From: Flectobacillus major DSM 103
Lineage (GTDB): Bacteria; Bacteroidota; Bacteroidia; Cytophagales; Spirosomataceae
Direction of reading: 5' to 3'
Assembly (NCBI RefSeq): GCF_000427405.1
Contig: NZ_KE386491.1
Location: 4,225,812-4,289,811 of the forward strand
Length of the DNA stretch: 64,000 nucleotides
In this document: piece after piece, positions 33,033-40,899 of the stretch
Layout: each line of letters starts with the position of its first letter
Position numbering within the stretch: position 1 is the stretch's first letter
Program-made: the position numbers and the translations under genes
The notes under the pieces: generated by a model
Seen by the model: only the letters and a program-made list of their open reading frames with translations
The model's database searches: none
What the model was told of the DNA's origin: nothing

Positions 33033-33797
33033 ATGTCTATTGCAACGCAAGCGGAATTATTAGGAATGAAATCGGTAAGTGAGGCTGTTGGGCTTACACT
33101 TAAAAAGATGCGCGAGTATGCCAAAGTTGGCATGAGTACCAAGCAATTGGACGATTATGGCGGACAAATTTTGAGAGAATTAGGAGCGAATTCTGCCCCA
33201 AAACTAACGTATGGTTTTCCTGGATGGACTTGTATTAGTGTCAACAATGAGGTAGCACATGGTATTCCTTCGGCAACAAGAATTTTGCAGGAAGGCGATT
33301 TGATTAATATTGATGTTTCGGCAGAATTAAATGGTTTTTGGTCAGACAATGGGGGATCGTTTGTAATAGGTACAGACCTCAACCATCATAATGCTTTGAT
33401 AGAGGTATCGAAAAAAATATTACACAAAGCTATTTATCAAATAAAAGACGGCGTAAAAATTGCCGATATTGGAAAGCTCATCGAAACCGAAGCTAGAAAG
33501 TCGGGTTATAGCGTAATCAGAAATTTGGCTGGGCATGGTGTTGGTCGAAGTTTGCACGAAGAACCTACCGAAATCCTGAATTGCTATGACAAATATAACC
33601 GAAAGCGTTTTAAGAAAAATTCGGTAGTAGCTATCGAAACGTTTATAGCTACTAAATCAAATCATGCCGATACCCTAAAAGACGGCTGGACTTTAGTTGG
33701 AAACAAAGGAGGTTTTGTAGCACAACACGAGCATACAATTGTTATTACAGAAGGAAAACCCATTATACTCACAAGTGTGAATGGAATTTGGAATTAA
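33033..33797 (+). CDS. map: Methionine aminopeptidase, type I
   Basis: The 254-residue enzyme has the five metal ligands of MetAP: Asp in INIDVSAE, Asp in FWSDNGG, His in AGHGVGRSLHEEP, Glu in AIETFI and Glu in QHEHTIVI. It removes the initiator methionine from new proteins. The gene is not in the ribosomal-protein cluster where map often sits, so this may be a second copy. It ends at a bidirectional terminator. Confidence 0.94.
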   Translation: MSIATQAELLGMKSVSEAVGLTLKKMREYAKVGMSTKQLDDYGGQILRELGANSAPKLTYGFPGWTCISVNNEVAHGIPSATRILQEGDLINIDVSAELNGFWSDNGGSFVIGTDLNHHNALIEVSKKILHKAIYQIKDGVKIADIGKLIETEARKSGYSVIRNLAGHGVGRSLHEEPTEILNCYDKYNRKRFKKNSVVAIETFIATKSNHADTLKDGWTLVGNKGGFVAQHEHTIVITEGKPIILTSVNGIWN

Positions 33798-33836
33798 AAA
33801 AAGGGCAAAGATACTGACTATCTTTGCCCTTTTTTT
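33796..33836. terminator. Bidirectional terminator between map and phosphoribosyltransferase
   Basis: An 18-bp perfect stem (33796-33813 with 33819-33836) has an A-run and T-run on either side. It overlaps both stop regions. Confidence 0.9.
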
Positions 33837-34344
33837 AGCTTAAATATACCCCCATTTTATCGGGGTTGTCTAAGATTACCTCAACGTGTTCATTAATGGT
33901 AGTGGATAAGGCATAGCCAATATAATCGGCCAAGATAGGAAAGCGACGGTAATCTCTATCCACAATTACAGCTACCTGAATTCTTTTTACATGGATACGC
34001 AAAAATGGCGATAAGCTATAAGCAAAAGTACGCCCAGTATTCAGCACATCGTCTACCACTACAATAGTTTTTTCTGCCAGAAAAGATTCGTCACAGTCAA
34101 ACTTTACGGGGGTATTATGAGGCACATCTTTGTCCATATCAATTAAAACGGCATTGGCATTGATAGGCGAAATTTCACGCAATACCTCTGCCAACATGGT
34201 GGCAAATGTATATCCTTGTCCTTTGATGCCAGCAATCACAATTTCGGTTTCCTCAAAATTGTTTTCAAAAATTTCAAACGCAATGCGACGAATTTTTTGT
34301 AGCACTTGAGTTTGGCTTAGTATTTGATTATCGGTCATTTCCAT
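33835..34344 (-). CDS. Phosphoribosyltransferase-family protein (PyrR-like)
   Basis: The 169-residue protein carries the PRPP-binding loop KTIVVVDDVLNTGRT (about 91-105), the type I PRTase hallmark, and an N-terminal part like PyrR or bifunctional pyrimidine PRTases. Such proteins bind PRPP and a nucleobase, and some regulate pyr genes. No pyr genes adjoin it, and the substrate is open. A second ATG two codons in is equally plausible as the start. Confidence 0.87.
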   Translation of the reverse strand: MEMTDNQILSQTQVLQKIRRIAFEIFENNFEETEIVIAGIKGQGYTFATMLAEVLREISPINANAVLIDMDKDVPHNTPVKFDCDESFLAEKTIVVVDDVLNTGRTFAYSLSPFLRIHVKRIQVAVIVDRDYRRFPILADYIGYALSTTINEHVEVILDNPDKMGVYLS

Positions 34345-34555
34345 ACTGCGAAGATATTAAAACTTTTTTTTTGAACCGCCACAAAGAATATTTTCTCGTT
34401 TTAATTTTTTTTGAAGCGGTAATAATAGTGATAATACGATGATTTTTTAACCAAAATGGTAAAATCTCTTTGAAAAAAATCATAGTTGATAGGGCTGGCA
34501 CAATTTGTGTTGCAGAATATCCGTATAACTGTATCAAGTTATTTTAACACACATC

Positions 34556-34960
34556 ATGAAATTACTACTTTCAGTACTCCTTACATTAATATTATGGGCT
34601 CAAAAGGTTGAATACGACCCTCAGAGCTTACTGGTTGGCAAGTTACTTACATCGCTCAAACAGGGACATGCTAGCGAGCTAGCATCGATGTTTAATGAGA
34701 ATGTAGATTTACTGATAGATACCGAACAAATTGACTTTAGCGAGATTTCCCAAACGCATGCCGAATTAATTTTGAAGTCATTTTTTAAAAGATGGCCCCC
34801 TCAAGATTTTCAGTTGGTACATCAAGGAGCTAATTCACTTTCTCAGTATTATACAGGGGTTTATAAAACCAATAGAGGTAACTATTCGGTATATATTTTA
34901 CTAAAACGCAATCAGGACAAGTTTTTGGTAGAAAGTATCCAGTTTAGAAAAGAAAAATAA
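34556..34960 (+). CDS. DUF4783 protein
   Basis: The 134-residue protein has a signal peptide (MKLLLSVLLTLILWAQK) and then a compact alpha/beta NTF2-like domain with GKLLTSLKQGHASELASMFN and YYTGVYKTNRGNYSVYILLK, as in DUF4783 proteins of Bacteroidota. It is likely periplasmic. Function is not known. A terminator follows at 35006-35043. Confidence 0.83.
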   Translation: MKLLLSVLLTLILWAQKVEYDPQSLLVGKLLTSLKQGHASELASMFNENVDLLIDTEQIDFSEISQTHAELILKSFFKRWPPQDFQLVHQGANSLSQYYTGVYKTNRGNYSVYILLKRNQDKFLVESIQFRKEK

Positions 34961-35005
34961 CCTTTTATTGAGGGTTAAAAATTATTTTCCAATAAAATAT
35001 CAACG

Positions 35006-35043
35006 GCGTAGCAAGTGAAAGAACTTAGCTACGCTTATTTTTT
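35006..35043 (+). terminator. Terminator after DUF4783 gene
   Basis: GCGTAGC (35006-35012) pairs with GCTACGC (35028-35034), with an inner AGT/ACT pairing and a T-run. The next gene's -7 element TACATTTG (35045-35052) begins right behind it. Confidence 0.8.
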
Positions 35044-35044
35044 G

Positions 35045-35052
35045 TACATTTG
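35045..35052 (+). promoter_or_regulatory. -7 promoter element for the 35108 gene
   Basis: TACATTTG matches TAnnTTTG, 56 bp before the start codon and directly after a terminator T-run. Confidence 0.5.
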
Positions 35053-35107
35053 CACTCTGTTTGCGAAGAAAATCAGAATACAATTATAACGCATAAAGAA
35101 AAACGAC

Positions 35108-35665
35108 ATGGCAAAAGGATATGCACAAGGTCAGCAGAAGCGAATGGTGCAAATGCCAGTAAATCCACTGGCTATTAAAACTAAAAAATACGCTCTTGAT
35201 AAAAACAAATTTATCACCCTAAATATGAGCCAAGTGGTAAAAAACCAGTGGTATTGGGGATTTGTTCCACTAGGGCTTATTGCTTTGAATGTGGTGCTGA
35301 ATTTAACAGGAGTATATCATAACTACTGGATTTACATTTTAACGTTAGTAGGTGCAATTGGTTATGTGGCATTCTGGGCAATTCAGTTTACGGGTGTTAC
35401 ACAATTAGAGCAATACAAACAGCTATTTGAGCGCTATCGTTATGAAATTGATAGCCGCCAAATTTTGATGAAACTCAACGACCAAGAGGGAGGCGTAATC
35501 AAATGGGATATGGTAAAAACAGCTAGAAAAGATAAAGATGCTTATATTTTGGACTTAGGTCAATATCAGTTTATTTACTTGCCATTTAATATTTTTACAA
35601 GTGACAACGATAAAAAATTGATGGAGAAAATCTTAAGAGATAAAGGTTATATCGCTGCATCATAG
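35108..35665 (+). CDS. Membrane protein with YcxB-like C-terminal domain
   Basis: The 185-residue protein has a basic N-terminus, two TM helices (about 52-72 and 77-98) and a soluble C-terminal domain. That domain, with YEIDSRQILMKL, IKWDMVKTARKDKDAYIL and FIYLPFNIF, resembles YcxB-like folds. Its function is unknown; the C-terminal domain should face the cytoplasm. It ends at a bidirectional terminator opposite ctpA. Confidence 0.8.
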   Translation: MAKGYAQGQQKRMVQMPVNPLAIKTKKYALDKNKFITLNMSQVVKNQWYWGFVPLGLIALNVVLNLTGVYHNYWIYILTLVGAIGYVAFWAIQFTGVTQLEQYKQLFERYRYEIDSRQILMKLNDQEGGVIKWDMVKTARKDKDAYILDLGQYQFIYLPFNIFTSDNDKKLMEKILRDKGYIAAS

Positions 35666-35676
35666 GCTGTAAAAAA

Positions 35677-35728
35677 TTAACAACAGAGAGGTCGCAAAAT
35701 CTAGGTTTTGCGACCTCTCTATTGTTAA
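35677..35728. terminator. Bidirectional terminator between 35108 gene and ctpA
   Basis: Arms 35677-35699 and 35706-35728 are almost fully complementary (core AGAGAGGTCGCAAAA). The right arm covers the ctpA stop codon. Confidence 0.88.
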
Positions 35729-37419
35729 TGCTTAGTCGATTGTGAAATCGTTTCAACAAGTTCGCCACGGGCTAGCTTTTCGGCTTTGTCAAACTGACGA
35801 ATAGCTTTCTGAAAGGTTTCATCTATCAAACTCATTACTTGATAGTATTCGTTGTTGAGGCCGCTATTGGCTACCTTCTTCGACCAAATATTACGAGCAA
35901 TATAGGCTTTGATTTGGAGTTTGATATATTGAGCCGAGCGTTGAAACTCTTTTTCATTATAAGTCACTTTGGTTTGTTTGGCCAATGCTTTTACGGCTTG
36001 CATCATCTCGTCGGTTACTACAAATTGTTTGTTGAAATCTTTGAATGACATTTTGGATAGTATCTCCTGTTGCTCGGTTGAGTAGTTCAACGCATATTCT
36101 CTAATGATATTTTTGCCCCAAAGTTCCGACAAATACTTCGTGAAATAAGTAGTATCTCTGGCAACAAACACATCTGGCGTAATACCGCCACCACCATAAA
36201 CAACCCTACCCCCGATGGTTCTATATTTCAGTTTTTCATTGAACTTGATACTATCTTGTACAAACAACTCGCCACTCTTGATTCTCATATCGTAATCTTT
36301 TTCATAGTCTTCTTCATGACCCATCAAATAGGGCTTTTGAATACTACGACCACTTGGAGTATAATAACGAGATATAGTTAGGCGTAATTCAGAGCCATCC
36401 GATAAGCTTACAGGCATCTGTACAAGACCTTTGCCAAAAGAACGTCGGCCAATAATCAAAGCACGGTCGTTGTCTTGCAAAGCACCTGCTACAATTTCAG
36501 AAGCTGAAGCACTATTTTCATCAATCAGTACCATTACAGCTCCTTTTTCAAAGAGGCCATCGAATTTGGTTACTGTTTGCGAATCGTATTGAGTCCCTTT
36601 TCCATCGGTATAAACAATCATTTTGTCGCCACCTAGGAGTTCATCCACAATTTTCTCAGCTCGGTCTTTATATCCACCAGGATTACCTCGTAAATCAAGC
36701 ATCAAGCGTTTTGCACCTTGATTTTTAAGACTAATCAGCGTATTTCTGAATTCTTGATAAGTAGATTCCGTAAAACGGTCGATTTTGATAAAGCCCGTTT
36801 GGTGGTCAACCATATAGCCAGCACTTACCGAATAGGTTGGAATACGGTCGCGGGTAATAGTGAAAGTACGCAGGTTTTTTTCACCATGACGCAAAATTTC
36901 CACTTTTACCTCCGAGCCTCTTTTACCACGAAGTTTATTGAAAATAATCGTAGAATTGACCTTTGGCCCCACCAACGACGTACCATCGGCTGCAATAAGG
37001 CGGTCGCCACTTTTGATACCCGCTATATCTGAAGGGCCGCTAGGTGTAGCATTTACTACATATACCGTATCGTTGAAAAGGTTATATTCAATACCAATGC
37101 CATCAAAGCCCGACTCTAGTTGTGTGCGAGCTACGGTAGCTTCGTCAGTAGCAAAATAAGCGGTATGAGGGTCGAGTTTTTCAAGCATTTTTTTGATAGA
37201 ATAGTCTACCAAAGTGTCGGTATTGACAGAATCTACGTAGCTGGTTTCTACCAAAGAAAGGATTTCTCGAAATTTATTGACCCCTTTTGAAATATTACTC
37301 ATTTTGGCCTGCCCACCAAAAAAATTTGCACCAATCAACATTCCTCCAGCCAAGGAAAGTGCAATGATAATAGGGAGTTTGATTATTAATGGATTATTGA
37401 TTGGTTGCTTATCCTTCAT
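35725..37419 (-). CDS. C-terminal processing protease, peptidase family S41
   Basis: The 564-residue protein has an N-terminal membrane anchor or signal (about 11-33), a PDZ domain (about 100-180, GFDGIGIEY to PSDIAGIKSGDRL) and the S41 core. The catalytic Ser is in the SASASE block (303-308), and K330 is in RRSFGKG. A C-terminal helical extension of about 140 residues follows. CtpA/Prc proteases trim periplasmic proteins, including peptidoglycan hydrolases. It is divergent from yqgF. Confidence 0.93.
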   Translation of the reverse strand: MKDKQPINNPLIIKLPIIIALSLAGGMLIGANFFGGQAKMSNISKGVNKFREILSLVETSYVDSVNTDTLVDYSIKKMLEKLDPHTAYFATDEATVARTQLESGFDGIGIEYNLFNDTVYVVNATPSGPSDIAGIKSGDRLIAADGTSLVGPKVNSTIIFNKLRGKRGSEVKVEILRHGEKNLRTFTITRDRIPTYSVSAGYMVDHQTGFIKIDRFTESTYQEFRNTLISLKNQGAKRLMLDLRGNPGGYKDRAEKIVDELLGGDKMIVYTDGKGTQYDSQTVTKFDGLFEKGAVMVLIDENSASASEIVAGALQDNDRALIIGRRSFGKGLVQMPVSLSDGSELRLTISRYYTPSGRSIQKPYLMGHEEDYEKDYDMRIKSGELFVQDSIKFNEKLKYRTIGGRVVYGGGGITPDVFVARDTTYFTKYLSELWGKNIIREYALNYSTEQQEILSKMSFKDFNKQFVVTDEMMQAVKALAKQTKVTYNEKEFQRSAQYIKLQIKAYIARNIWSKKVANSGLNNEYYQVMSLIDETFQKAIRQFDKAEKLARGELVETISQSTKH

Positions 37420-37500
37420 ATTAACTTTATTTTATATAGACACCATATTCAAATCTATATAAAGTTACAAAAAACTGCCACCCAGCCAACCATTTTAACG

Positions 37501-37508
37501 TAACTTTG
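37501..37508 (+). promoter_or_regulatory. -7 promoter element for yqgF
   Basis: TAACTTTG matches TAnnTTTG, 35 bp before the yqgF ATG. Confidence 0.5.
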
Positions 37509-37542
37509 TTAAAACTAACGCAGAGAGAGCATTTAACAGAAT

Positions 37543-37971
37543 ATGGCAAGAATATTGGCAATAGATTATGGTACCAAAAGGGTTGGCTTGGCCGTAACAG
37601 ACCCCCTAAAAATCATTGCATCGGCTTTGGACACGGTACATGCCAAAGATGTATTGGTATATCTAAAAAACTATACTGCAAAAGAGGAGGTGGAGGCTTT
37701 TGTGGTGGGTATGCCTGTACAGCTAGATGGTACAGATACCAACAATACATCGCATGTAAAAGGATTTGTAAAGCAGCTCAAAAAAATGTTTCCCGATACA
37801 CCTGTACACCTACACGATGAAAGGTTTACATCGGCGATGGCCTTGCAGGCAATGCTTATGAGTGGAGTATCCAAAAAAGATAGAAGTCAAAAAGGGAATG
37901 TAGATAAGGTTTCGGCAACGATTATTTTACAATCATACATGGAAAGTGTGGCTTTGACAGGCAATCAATAA
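37543..37971 (+). CDS. yqgF: YqgF/RuvX-family putative pre-16S rRNA nuclease
   Basis: The 142-residue protein has the RNase H-like fold: [14 protein letters not shown] at about 6-19 with the first catalytic Asp, [13 protein letters not shown], then [12 protein letters not shown] with Asp-Glu, and late [14 protein letters not shown]. YqgF processes the 5' end of 16S rRNA and was earlier called a Holliday junction resolvase. It stands alone between two transcription boundaries. Confidence 0.94.
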   Translation: MARILAIDYGTKRVGLAVTDPLKIIASALDTVHAKDVLVYLKNYTAKEEVEAFVVGMPVQLDGTDTNNTSHVKGFVKQLKKMFPDTPVHLHDERFTSAMALQAMLMSGVSKKDRSQKGNVDKVSATIILQSYMESVALTGNQ

Positions 37972-37989
37972 AAAGATTTTTATAAAAAT

Positions 37990-38029
37990 AGGTCGTAATT
38001 TTTAGCTATTGATGCCAAAACTACGACCT
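37990..38029. terminator. Terminator between yqgF and dioxygenase gene
   Basis: AGGTCGTA and TACGACCT are complementary, with extra AAAA/TTTT pairing inside. The hairpin lies between converging genes. Confidence 0.65.
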
Positions 38030-38061
38030 GATTTATTTATTAAGGCCAAGCCTTTGAATAC

Positions 38062-38877
38062 TTATTTCTGAACCACTTTGGCAAAACGGTGATAGAATGG
38101 CGTTTTGCTGTTGGCACTTTTTGGCATATATTTGCCCGTAATAATAGGTACATACATAACACGACGGCGAGACTTTTCACCTACATTTGGCGAAACCTCG
38201 ACACGGTGCCACAAACGGCCATCATGTACAGTTAAGTCGCCAGCGTTGATTTCAAAACCTACTTCACGTGGGTCGGCAGTGTGGTCGATAAATTGTTTTT
38301 TACCAAACAACAACTTCAATACGCTTTGGTTTTGTGTACCAGGCAATACTCTTAAACCGCCATTTTGGAAAGGACAATCGTCTAAGTGAATACCAACGTT
38401 TAGCATTGGAAGAATTTTTTGTCCCAAAAACAAATCTCTTGGGCTATCTGTATGCCATCCCATTTGTGTAAACTTGCTATTAGGAGCGTTTACATAATGA
38501 TTAAACACAAGGCCATCTTTTTCGTTTTCGCTGATACGACCGTCGTAAGGAGCTAGTAGCTCAACCAATAATTGTAAGCGAGGGTCTTTCAAAAATTCGC
38601 CCAACAATGTACTGTACTTGTTGGTAAAGCACATACGCTGAATCATTTTTTCGCCGTGTTCGTTTTTACCGAACTTTAACGGGATACCATTAATCTTCTC
38701 AACGCCTTCTTCCAACCATTGCTTTTCTATCTTTTGCAATTCGTCGATAAACAATTGAACGGAGTCTTGATTAATGAAGTTTTTGAACTGAATTACTCCA
38801 TAATTACGGAAATATTCCTTTTGTTCTTCGGTCAACTTCTCACCGAGTGTGAAGGTCTTATACTCAAACTTTACCAT
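38062..38877 (-). CDS. Phytanoyl-CoA dioxygenase-family protein
   Basis: The 271-residue protein resembles PhyH-type Fe(II)/2-oxoglutarate dioxygenases. The 2-His-1-carboxylate set can be placed at GWHTDSPRD (His-x-Asp) and, distally, LWHRVEVSP (His), with a later Arg for 2-oxoglutarate in RRRVMYV. The substrate could be a fatty acid derivative or a small metabolite. No operon partner is adjacent. Confidence 0.87.
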   Translation of the reverse strand: MVKFEYKTFTLGEKLTEEQKEYFRNYGVIQFKNFINQDSVQLFIDELQKIEKQWLEEGVEKINGIPLKFGKNEHGEKMIQRMCFTNKYSTLLGEFLKDPRLQLLVELLAPYDGRISENEKDGLVFNHYVNAPNSKFTQMGWHTDSPRDLFLGQKILPMLNVGIHLDDCPFQNGGLRVLPGTQNQSVLKLLFGKKQFIDHTADPREVGFEINAGDLTVHDGRLWHRVEVSPNVGEKSRRRVMYVPIITGKYMPKSANSKTPFYHRFAKVVQK

Positions 38878-39263
38878 CTTCTAAAATTGTACAAAATAAA
38901 GTTTAACGTTTGATTCTCATGGTTAGCGTATGTCGTTGGGCAGAACTACAAACGCAATTTCTTAATTTGTGATTTTCACAAAAATTAATTTGTTAAAACA
39001 CTGCAAATTAAATGAATGTAATTAAATCTTAAACGTTTTGTAAGTTTTTTATTATAAACACTAAAAAAAATTATATTGATTTAGAGAAATGTCTTATTAT
39101 GAGTTAACTAAATCTAGGAATAACTCAATATACAGAGCAAATATAAAATATATAATGCAATAAAGATATGCTCTATTGTATGTAAGGCAATAATATCGGA
39201 TTATTGGACTTTAGTAATTTTTTAAACGCCAAATCTATATAAGAAGTTCGTTCGTATCTTGTA
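38878..39263. other. AT-rich intergenic region upstream of dioxygenase gene
   Basis: In this 386-bp gap no ORF is evident. A dyad TTTGTGA-TTT-TCACAAA lies at 38966-38982, about 90 bp upstream of the dioxygenase start, and might be an operator. The remainder is plain AT-rich sequence. Confidence 0.45.
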
Positions 39264-40037
39264 TCAATGGGCAAATGTTGCCGCATAAGTACATATAGAA
39301 AGCAATAGAGCCAAAAATCCAAGCAAAATAAGTACCGTAAAAGGCCATTTTAGTTGTACCAGAATTTTGGCGAGTTGGTACGCTGAGACTGTAAAGGCGA
39401 ATGCAGCAAGTACATCAGCAGTATAATGTACGTGCTGTAAAAGTAACAAAAATGCCAGTAAGATACAGGTAATACCACCCAAAATTTTATCTCTTTTATC
39501 TTGAAGAAAAATCCATACCATTACTAAGGTGGCTGTATGCCCAGAAAAAAACAGGTCTTTGGTTATTGGCTGATTACTAACATATACCACTGCTTGGGTA
39601 AGGGGGTCGGTTAGGTTAATAAGGCCAACGGGGGCATCTAGGGGTACAAGGGCAATGGTGGTCATCCTAAAGATGGTTTCTATTACAAAGGTTGTAAAAA
39701 GTAATAGGAACAAAGGAGCGTCTTTGATGGTTTTTATTATCATATAGATAAGCATACCGTACAAAAGCGTAAATATAGGAATAGAGGCATCTACAGGAGG
39801 TAGTACATTCAATACAATATCGTTCAAAACTACCCCTGGCCGTTTTTGAATATTGTTGAGGTAGCTTGCTAACTGAGACGACCCTATGATAAAGATACTT
39901 ACAACTAAAAGAAATTTAATACGAAAATCATTCGATTGCCATTCTCTTTTCCAACTATTTTTTAGGGTTTGAGAATAATTTTCTTGAACTTTTTGCGGTT
40001 TTGTTTCCGAAGGTCTTGTTAATAAATTGTTATACAT
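39264..40037 (-). CDS. PAP2/sphingomyelin-synthase-like membrane protein
   Basis: The 257-residue protein has about six TM helices. Two motifs characteristic of PAP2-C/sphingomyelin synthase-like phosphatases are seen: FFSGHTATLVM (Ser-Gly-His) and HVHYTADVLAAF (His with a following Asp). The family handles phospho-head-groups of lipids at the membrane. The exact lipid is unknown. It is divergent from msrA. Confidence 0.82.
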   Translation of the reverse strand: MYNNLLTRPSETKPQKVQENYSQTLKNSWKREWQSNDFRIKFLLVVSIFIIGSSQLASYLNNIQKRPGVVLNDIVLNVLPPVDASIPIFTLLYGMLIYMIIKTIKDAPLFLLLFTTFVIETIFRMTTIALVPLDAPVGLINLTDPLTQAVVYVSNQPITKDLFFSGHTATLVMVWIFLQDKRDKILGGITCILLAFLLLLQHVHYTADVLAAFAFTVSAYQLAKILVQLKWPFTVLILLGFLALLLSICTYAATFAH

Positions 40038-40143
40038 AAATTACTAGAAGATTATCGAGTCTATCATTTTGAAATGTCTTGTACACGACACACGAATACG
40101 AAAAAGATTACAAACTTACATCAAGTTTTAAATGTTATCAATT

Positions 40144-40824
40144 ATGAAAAGAAAAATTAGTTTGTTTATTCTTGGAATATTTACAATGATTGTGAATGTT
40201 TCATGTGCTCAAAAGGCTGAAAATCAGAAAAATAATAAGATGCAAGACAAAGAAAAAGACAATCAAAGTAAAGCTACTAATGCACATACCGAAGTGGTAA
40301 CTTTGGGGGCAGGCTGCTTTTGGTGCGTAGAAGCAGTATTCCAGCGTTTGGAAGGAGTAGTGAAGGTGGAGTCGGGGTATTCGGGTGGAAGCGTCAAAAA
40401 CCCAACTTATCGTGAGGTGTGTAATGGAACAACTGGCCATGCCGAAGTTTGTCAAGTAACGTATGACCCTACCAAAATTTCTTTTGAAGAATTACTAGAA
40501 GTGTTCTGGAAAACCCACGACCCAACAACCCTAAACCGTCAGGGGGCAGATGTCGGTACGCAATACCGTTCGGCGGTATTTTATCACAACGACGAACAAA
40601 AGCGTTTGGCTCAAGAATGGAAAGCAAAATTGAATGCCGAACACGTATTTCCCAATCCTATTGTTACCGAAATATCAGCTTTTACTAACTTTTATCCTGC
40701 CGAAGATTATCACCAAGATTATTTTAATCAGAATGGATACGAGCCTTATTGCCAAGTGGTGATTAAACCTAAACTGGATAAGTTTACCAAGGCTTTTAAG
40801 GATAAACTAAAAAAGAATAAATAG
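40144..40824 (+). CDS. msrA: Peptide methionine-(S)-S-oxide reductase, exported lipoprotein form
   Basis: The ATG at 40144 is preferred over one at 40132, because it gives a lipoprotein-type signal (MKRKISLFILGIF ending at VSC). A Lys/Asn-rich linker precedes the MsrA domain with active-site GAGCFWCVEAVFQ, VESGYSGG and YHQDYF. It reduces methionine sulfoxide in oxidised proteins; the signal places it outside the cytoplasm. Confidence 0.93.
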   Translation: MKRKISLFILGIFTMIVNVSCAQKAENQKNNKMQDKEKDNQSKATNAHTEVVTLGAGCFWCVEAVFQRLEGVVKVESGYSGGSVKNPTYREVCNGTTGHAEVCQVTYDPTKISFEELLEVFWKTHDPTTLNRQGADVGTQYRSAVFYHNDEQKRLAQEWKAKLNAEHVFPNPIVTEISAFTNFYPAEDYHQDYFNQNGYEPYCQVVIKPKLDKFTKAFKDKLKKNK

Positions 40825-40841
40825 CCAGCATAGGTAATCAC

Positions 40842-40899
40842 AATACATGTCATAAAAAAGGCTTGCCGTTCTCAGCAAGCCTTTTTTATGACATGTATT
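40842..40899. terminator. 25-bp perfect bidirectional terminator between msrA and lptD
   Basis: Arms 40842-40866 and 40875-40899 are fully complementary, with an 8-nt loop. The core AAAAAAGGCTTGC/GCAAGCCTTTTTT works in both directions. The right arm runs into the lptD stop codon. Confidence 0.92.
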
